64,000 bases of DNA, taken from contig NZ_LYMM01000106.1 in NCBI RefSeq assembly GCF_002896965.1, positions 112,747 through 176,746 on the forward strand, given 5' to 3'. How positions within the stretch are numbered: position 1 is the first letter of the stretch; every line of letters starts with the position of its first letter. Under the pieces are notes generated by a model that was given only the letters and a program-made list of their open reading frames with translations, did not search any database and was not told the DNA's origin. Positions 58,967 through 64,000 of the stretch are shown piece by piece. Source of the stretch: Novosphingobium guangzhouense. Its GTDB lineage: Bacteria; Pseudomonadota; Alphaproteobacteria; Sphingomonadales; Sphingomonadaceae. The position numbers were made by a program, and so were the translations under genes.

Positions 58967-59683
58967 ATGACGGCTTACAAATCAGGCGATCCGACCACGC
59001 TCAACCGCCTTTACGGGCGCGCCAAGGGCAAGCCCCTGCGCGCCGGGCAGCAAGGTCTGGTGGACGATCTGCTTCCCCGCATCGCCATGCCCGCAGAAGG
59101 GCCGATCACTTCGCAGGTGCTGTTTGGCGACGACCGCCCGTTGCACTTCGAGATCGGCTTTGGCGGCGGTGAACACATGGCCCAGCGCGCCGACATGTTG
59201 CCCGATCACGGCTTCATCGGCGCAGAGCCATTCCTGAATGGCGTGGCACAGGCGCTGCTGCACGTCAGCGGCGACAATGGAGAGCACCCGCCGATCGGCA
59301 ACGTGCGTATCCATCATGGCGACGCGCTGGAAGTGCTGGCGCGCATTCCTGACGGTTCGCTCTCGTTCCTCTACCTGCTGCACCCGGACCCCTGGCCTAA
59401 GGCCAAGCACGCCAAGCGTCGGATGATGAACGACGGTCCGGTAAACATGTTCGCGGCCAAGCTGAAGCCCGGCGGGGAATTCCGCTTCGGCACCGATCAC
59501 GCTGTCTACTTGCGCCATGCGCTGATGGTGATGCAGCGCCATACCGATCAGTTCGAATGGCTGTGCGAGAAGCCGGGCGACTTCCAGATACGCCCCGGCG
59601 GCTGGCCGCAAACGCGATATGAACACAAGGCGCGTACCGTCTACGGGCACGAGGTCTGGTACTTCCGCTATCGCCGCCGTTGA
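58967..59683 (+). CDS. trmB: tRNA (guanine-N7-)-methyltransferase
   Basis: 238 aa SAM-dependent enzyme that makes m7G46 in tRNA. SAM site LHFEIGFGGGEHMAQRA, then FIGAEPFLNGVAQALLHV, LLHPDPWPKAKHAKRRMMND with the catalytic Asp, and TRYEHKARTVYGHEVWYFRY at the end. ATG 58967 or GTG 58949 could be the start; no ribosome site decides. Confidence 0.93.
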   Translation: MTAYKSGDPTTLNRLYGRAKGKPLRAGQQGLVDDLLPRIAMPAEGPITSQVLFGDDRPLHFEIGFGGGEHMAQRADMLPDHGFIGAEPFLNGVAQALLHVSGDNGEHPPIGNVRIHHGDALEVLARIPDGSLSFLYLLHPDPWPKAKHAKRRMMNDGPVNMFAAKLKPGGEFRFGTDHAVYLRHALMVMQRHTDQFEWLCEKPGDFQIRPGGWPQTRYEHKARTVYGHEVWYFRYRRR

Positions 59684-59726
59684 TGCAGCTGGGAAACTCG
59701 CTCGTAGCGAATTTCCGAACGTACCT

Positions 59727-60359
59727 TCAGAGCTTCGCGTCAGTAGCCGTGAAGAAAGCCTGAAGCGCCTCGCTTCCGGCATTGGGTTCCGGCGTGGCCT
59801 CGGCAATCTGCGTGGCAGGAACGGCGAGGCCTGAGGGTGCGCGGTCGTCTGAAGAAGGCGCGGCCGGATAAATGAAGCCCGAAACCGGGTTGAGGCGCGC
59901 GCCCATGGCATTGGCTGGGGCGTACCACACGCGCACTTCGCTCCAGTCCCCGTCGTTCGATGCATCTTCAACCAACACGTCGTGTTCGATCACTCCCGGA
60001 CCTGCCCAGTTGGCCTGATCAATCAGGATGTGGCGGGTGTCGACGATCTTGCTGACGACGGCGACATGGCCCAGCGGCATCGCGCGTGATGCTGACATGG
60101 CCATGACCGCGCCGACCTTGGGCATGCTGCCCCGGTCGTAGCTGCCGTTGGCCTGCTTCCACCAGGTACGGGCGTTGCCGTGAATCTCGATGCCGGAATG
60201 GTCCCGCGCATAGGGAACGCACTGGAGATGGGCCTGTGCTGGCTGCGCAGCCAGTGTTCCGGCCAGCAGAGCGATGCCAAGGGCTGCGGCACGCCCATAG
60301 GCGATACTTTTCCAAAGGCCGGCGCGCATCGCGACCGGCAGGCTTTCGCCAGCACTCAT
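59727..60359 (-). CDS. Secreted CHAP domain cell-wall hydrolase
   Basis: 210 aa. Signal peptide (AALGIALLAGTLAAQPAQA), then the CHAP NlpC/P60-like domain: LQCVPYARDHSGIEI with catalytic Cys47, and MPLGHVAVVSKIVDTRHILI with His98, followed by DQANW. The C-terminal 60 residues are low complexity. Probably a peptidoglycan amidase or endopeptidase. ATG 60359 is preferred to the longer frame to 60452. Confidence 0.85.
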   Translation of the reverse strand: MSAGESLPVAMRAGLWKSIAYGRAAALGIALLAGTLAAQPAQAHLQCVPYARDHSGIEIHGNARTWWKQANGSYDRGSMPKVGAVMAMSASRAMPLGHVAVVSKIVDTRHILIDQANWAGPGVIEHDVLVEDASNDGDWSEVRVWYAPANAMGARLNPVSGFIYPAAPSSDDRAPSGLAVPATQIAEATPEPNAGSEALQAFFTATDAKL

Positions 60360-60482
60360 ATCAGCTTTCCCGCAATTCGATCCCGACGCGGTGATATGAG
60401 ATATCGTTTCTGAAGGGGAGCCCCCGGTTCCCCATTTTGCCGCGCTGCACAAACGGCCTGTCGTGGTGGGACCGAAGCGCGC

Positions 60483-60517
60483 GGTGAAGGGAAGGACTTG
60501 CCGCCTTTCCCTTCACC
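60483..60517 (-). terminator. Hairpin after maeB
   Basis: GGTGAAGGGAAGG pairs with CCTTTCCCTTCACC with one bulged base. It lies just past the maeB stop. No T-run follows on the minus strand, so it may be an RNA-stabilising or Rho-assisted end rather than a classic terminator. Confidence 0.4.
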
Positions 60518-60527
60518 GCCGCATGCG

Positions 60528-62792
60528 TCAGCCCGCGATTCCTGCGGCGGCCAGTGCGGCCAGCGTCAGCACGTCGGGCGCGATCGCGGTCATCGGCACG
60601 ACCTGCACGGGCTTTTCCATGCCCAGCAGCATCGGTCCGATGGAAGTCGTACCGCCGATTTCCTTGAGCAGCTTGGCCGAGATATTGGCCGACTGCAGCC
60701 CCGGCATGATCAGGACGTTCGCCGGAGCCGACAGGCGGCTGAACGGGTAGAGTTCCATGATCTTGGGGTTGAGCGCCGCATCGGGGGCCATTTCGCCTTC
60801 GTATTCGAAGTCGACGTCCTGCTGGTCCAGCAGATGGATGGCTTCGCGCGTGGCATCCAGCCACTTGCCTGCCGGGTTGCCGAAGGTCGAATAGCTGAGG
60901 AAGGCGACGCGCGGTTCGTGGCCCAGCTTGCGGGCGACGGCGGCGGTTTCGCGGGCGATGACCACCAGTTCCTCGGCGGTCGGGCGTTCGTTGATGGTGG
61001 TGTCGGCCATGAACACGGTATGGTTCTTGCCCACCAGCATGTGGATGCCGAAGGGCAGCTTGCCCTCTGCCGGGTCAAGGACGCGGCGTACTTCCTTCAT
61101 CGACTGGGCGAATGGGCGGGTCATGCCTGTGACCATCGCATCGCCCACGCCCAGCTTGAGCAGGCCCGATGCGAAGATGTTGCGGTCGGTGTTGCACATG
61201 CGCTGCACGTCGCGCTTCAGGAAGCCCCGGCGCTGCAGGCGATCGTAGAGCATTTCCACCATCGGCTCGACATGCTGTGAGATCATCGAATTCTCTATGT
61301 GGAAGCTCTCGGGATTGGGCACGCCGAGGTCGGCCATCTTGTCGAGGATCGCCTGGGTGCGGCCCACCAGAATAGGTTCGCCATAGCCGAAGTCGCGGAA
61401 CTGGATGGCCGCGCGCAGTACCACTTCGTTGTCCGCTTCGGCGAAGATCACGCGCTTGGGGTTGGCCTTGACCTGTTCGTAGACGCGCGTCAGCACCGAA
61501 GTGGTCGGGTTGAGGCGGGCCTTCAACTGATCGCGATAAGCCTCGAAGTCCTCGATCGGCTTTTGCGCAACGCCCGAATCCATCGCGGCCTTGGCGACGG
61601 CCATCGGCACCACTTCCATCAGGCGCGGATCGAACGGCGCGGGGATGATGTAGTCGCGGCCGAACGCCTGCGTTTCTCCGCCATAAGCCGCCGCAACGTC
61701 TTCATGCACCTGTTCGCGGGCGAGTTCGGCGATGGCGGTGGCGGCGGCGATCTTCATCTCTTCGTTGATCGCGGTCGCCCGCACGTCAAGCGCGCCGCGG
61801 AAGATGAAGGGGAAGCCCAGCACGTTGTTGACCTGGTTCGGATAGTCCGAACGGCCGGTGGCAACGATCGCGTCCGGGCGCACGGCCTTGGCTTCGGGCG
61901 GGGTGATTTCCGGGTCCGGGTTGGCCATCGCGAAGATGATCGGCTCGGGCGCCATGTTCTTGACCATCTCGGGCGTGATCGCGCCCTTGGCGGAGAGGCC
62001 GAGCACGACGTCGGCGCCCTGCAGCGCTTCGGCCAGCGTGCGCTTGTCGGTGGAGACGGCGTGGGTGGACTTGAACTGGTCCACGCGCTCGCGCCCCGGA
62101 TAGATCACGCCGCGCGTGTCGCAGACAAGGACGTTTTCATGGCGAACGCCCATCGACTTGATGAGCGATGTGCAGGCCAGCGCCGATGCGCCCGCGCCGT
62201 TCACCACGACCTTGATCTCGTCCAGCTTGCGCCCCGTGATGAGACAGGCGTTGATCAGGCCCGCCGCCGCGATGATCGCGGTGCCGTGCTGGTCGTCGTG
62301 CATGACGGGGATGTTCATGCGTTCGCGCAGGGTCTGCTCGATGATGAAGCATTCGGGCGCCTTGATGTCTTCAAGGTTGATGCCGCCGAAGCTGGGTTCC
62401 ATCATCGCGATCGCTTCGATCAGCGCGTCGGTATCTTCGCTGGCCAGTTCGATATCGATCGAATCGACGTCTGCGAAGCGCTTGAACAGTACCGCCTTGC
62501 CTTCCATCACCGGCTTGGATGCCAGCGCGCCGAGATTGCCCATGCCCAGGATCGCGGTACCGTTGGAGATCACGGCCACAAGGTTGCCCTTGGCGGTATA
62601 GTCATAGGCGGTGGCGGGATCGTCCGCGATGGCCTGCACCGGCACGGCGACACCCGGCGAGTACGCGAGGCTGAGGTCGCGCTGGGTGGCCATCGGCTTG
62701 CTGGCGATGATCTCGATCTTACCCGGACGCTGGGTCTGGTGATAGAACAGGGCTTCGCGGTCGGTGAACTGGACCTTGGACTTATCGGACAA
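60528..62792 (-). CDS. maeB: NADP-dependent malic enzyme fused to phosphotransacetylase-like domain
   Basis: 754 aa. The malic enzyme part turns malate to pyruvate with CO2 release: QRDLSLAYSPGVAVPVQAIA, MHDDQHGTAIIAAAGLINAC, VVVNGAGASALACTSLIKSM. The C-terminal 330 residues are a phosphate acetyltransferase (PTA_PTB) domain, usually regulatory (GFLKRDVQRMCNTDRNIFAS, INERPTAEELVVIARETAAV). Start is TTG 62792: GGGAGG lies 6 nt before it and the first residues, SDKSKVQFTDREALFYHQ, match other MaeB proteins. The open frame further up to 63641 is antisense to mutS. Confidence 0.95.
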   Translation of the reverse strand: MSDKSKVQFTDREALFYHQTQRPGKIEIIASKPMATQRDLSLAYSPGVAVPVQAIADDPATAYDYTAKGNLVAVISNGTAILGMGNLGALASKPVMEGKAVLFKRFADVDSIDIELASEDTDALIEAIAMMEPSFGGINLEDIKAPECFIIEQTLRERMNIPVMHDDQHGTAIIAAAGLINACLITGRKLDEIKVVVNGAGASALACTSLIKSMGVRHENVLVCDTRGVIYPGRERVDQFKSTHAVSTDKRTLAEALQGADVVLGLSAKGAITPEMVKNMAPEPIIFAMANPDPEITPPEAKAVRPDAIVATGRSDYPNQVNNVLGFPFIFRGALDVRATAINEEMKIAAATAIAELAREQVHEDVAAAYGGETQAFGRDYIIPAPFDPRLMEVVPMAVAKAAMDSGVAQKPIEDFEAYRDQLKARLNPTTSVLTRVYEQVKANPKRVIFAEADNEVVLRAAIQFRDFGYGEPILVGRTQAILDKMADLGVPNPESFHIENSMISQHVEPMVEMLYDRLQRRGFLKRDVQRMCNTDRNIFASGLLKLGVGDAMVTGMTRPFAQSMKEVRRVLDPAEGKLPFGIHMLVGKNHTVFMADTTINERPTAEELVVIARETAAVARKLGHEPRVAFLSYSTFGNPAGKWLDATREAIHLLDQQDVDFEYEGEMAPDAALNPKIMELYPFSRLSAPANVLIMPGLQSANISAKLLKEIGGTTSIGPMLLGMEKPVQVVPMTAIAPDVLTLAALAAAGIAG

Positions 62793-62906
62793 TGGTGGCC
62801 TCCCGGTTTCGCAAGGGGCACTAACGGATGTTCCCGCCACGCGATAGGGGAAAGGATGTCCCACCCCGCTTCCCAAAATGACAGGTGCGCCGCTAACGCA
62901 TGCGTC

Positions 62907-64000
62907 ATGACTTCCGGCGCGACTCCGATGATGGCGCAGTACCTGGCGCTGCGCGAAGAGGCAGGTGATTGCCTGCTGTTCTATCGCATGGGCGACTTCT
63001 TCGAATTGTTCTTCGAGGATGCGAGGACGGCCAGCCAGGTGCTGGATATCGCGCTGACCACGAGGGGCGAGCATCTGGGGCAGCCGATCCCGATGTGTGG
63101 GGTGCCGGTCCACGCCGCCGAGGGCTATCTGGCGCGGCTGATCAAGGCGGGCTGCCGCGTCGCCATCGCCGAGCAGACCGAGACGCCGGCGGAGGCCAAG
63201 GAGCGCGCCCGCAAGGAAGGCCGTGCGTCCAAGTCGCTGGTCGCGCGCGGTATCGTGCGCTTCGTCACAGCCGGTACGCTGACCGAGGAATCGCTGCTGG
63301 AGCCGCGCCGTGCCAATGTGCTGGCAGCGGCCTGCGAGGTGCGCGGCGTGGTGGGCATCGCCGCCTGCGACATCTCCACCGGCCGCATGGAACTGGAAGA
63401 GTGCGCGCCCGAAAACCTTGCCGCCGCCTTTGCGCGGCTGGGCGCAAGCGAGCTGGTGGTGCCCGAAGGCTGGGAACAGGCACCTGACGGCGCCATTGCG
63501 CGCGGCGGGCATGAGTTTTCGTCCGATGGCGGCGAAGCACGCCTGAAGCTGGTCCACGGCGTTGCCACGCTGGACGGCTTCGGCATGTTCACGCGGGCGA
63601 TGCTGGCGGCGGCGGGGGGGCTTATCGCCTATCTCGACCATGTCGGGCGCGGCAAGCTGCCCTTGCTGCTGCCGCCCGAAGCGCGCAGCGGCGATGCCGC
63701 GCTGGCAATGGACGAGGCGACCCGCGCCAGCCTTGAAATCCTCGAATCATCCACCGGCGGGCGCAAGGGCAGCCTGATCGATGCGATCGACCGCTGCGTC
63801 ACGGGCGCAGGCGCGCGCCAGCTTGCGGACGACCTTTCCGCGCCGCTGACCGACCGAATGGCCATAGCCGAACGCCTTGAGCTGGTGGAATGGCTGCACG
63901 ACGATGCCCTGCTGCGCGAGGATTTGCGCGCAGCGCTGCGGGCCCTGCCGGACGTCGGCCGCGCGCTGGGCCGCGTGGTTGCGGGGCGCGGCTCCCCCCG
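62907..64000 (+). CDS. mutS: DNA mismatch repair protein MutS, 3' part outside window
   Basis: The first 364 residues are present. The mismatch-binding motif is LLFYRMGDFFELFFEDARTA, containing the Phe-x-Glu (FFELF) reading head. Also seen: PIPMCGVPVHAAEGYLARLI, RGIVRFVTAGTLTEESLLEP, and the core domain with SLEILESSTGGRKGSLIDAI and DRCVTGAGARQLADDLSAPL. It is divergent from maeB. The ATPase domain lies beyond position 64000. Confidence 0.96.
   Translation, partial: MTSGATPMMAQYLALREEAGDCLLFYRMGDFFELFFEDARTASQVLDIALTTRGEHLGQPIPMCGVPVHAAEGYLARLIKAGCRVAIAEQTETPAEAKERARKEGRASKSLVARGIVRFVTAGTLTEESLLEPRRANVLAAACEVRGVVGIAACDISTGRMELEECAPENLAAAFARLGASELVVPEGWEQAPDGAIARGGHEFSSDGGEARLKLVHGVATLDGFGMFTRAMLAAAGGLIAYLDHVGRGKLPLLLPPEARSGDAALAMDEATRASLEILESSTGGRKGSLIDAIDRCVTGAGARQLADDLSAPLTDRMAIAERLELVEWLHDDALLREDLRAALRALPDVGRALGRVVAGRGSP

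Noticed and set aside
62793..63641. N-terminal extension of maeB by 283 residues
   Set aside because: Antisense to mutS, low-complexity, and a strong ribosome site marks TTG 62792 as start.

Overview
The window is 64 kb of high-GC, densely packed bacterial chromosome. Gene content points to an alphaproteobacterium of the order Sphingomonadales, probably near Novosphingobium, judged from protein sequence by eye. The main clues are the CtrA response regulator and its antagonist SciP, an Rrf2-led suf operon ending in SufT and an A-type carrier, a DUF3576 lipoprotein next to leuS, a fused malic enzyme/phosphotransacetylase, and exosortase-A-associated sugar genes. No rRNA, tRNA, CRISPR array, insertion sequence, prophage or integrase was seen. 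Most of the window is core genome.

Layout. 1-4 kb: cysQ-like phosphatase (cut by the window edge), sucC without sucD, then etfBA. 4-11.5 kb: TonB-C protein, GNAT acetyltransferase, DUF445 membrane protein, and an RND pump with its adaptor. 11.8-15.3 kb: sciP and a small partner gene, mnmA, and a divergent pair made of a small membrane protein and a lipoprotein of the serine beta-lactamase fold. 15.4-21.4 kb: minus-strand suf operon, in transcription order Rrf2 regulator, sufB, DUF559 protein, sufC, sufD, sufS, sufT, sufA-like. 21.6-21.7 kb: a possible small RNA with its own terminator. 21.8-28.2 kb: pyrD, gamma-glutamyltransferase, acyl-CoA ligase, zinc metallopeptidase, hypothetical gene. 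28.4-32.5 kb: merC-thiS-thiG (minus), ctaA-cutA, rplM-rpsI. 32.7-36.6 kb: glycosyltransferase, tiny membrane protein, acetoacetyl-CoA reductase, secreted protein, DUF3576 lipoprotein. 36.6-42.3 kb: leuS-lptE-holA and a polyprenyl-phosphate sugar transferase. 42.3-45.6 kb: rnd-lptC-lptA, ung, ABM monooxygenase, small membrane protein. 45.7-51.8 kb: gltB-gltD. 52-56.8 kb: exosortase-A-associated glycosyltransferase, a long disordered membrane protein, and an O-glycosylation ligase. 57-64 kb: ctrA, lrgAB, trmB, CHAP amidase, maeB and the start of mutS.

Themes. Envelope building recurs: lptA, lptC and lptE of the LPS bridge, two polysaccharide loci and an RND pump. Iron-sulfur assembly (suf) serves clients in the same window such as GltBD. 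CtrA and SciP, 45 kb apart, are opposing parts of the alphaproteobacterial cell-cycle circuit.

The most interesting signals are small: a nuclease-fold protein inside the suf operon that appears to lack its active site, a 25-bp inverted repeat at the suf promoter, an unassigned RNA-like element, a perfect 23-bp palindrome between lrgAB and trmB, and a probable metal-regulated leaderless promoter in front of merC-thiS-thiG. I did not find a clearly new multi-gene system. Start codons, promoters and operators are judged by eye only.
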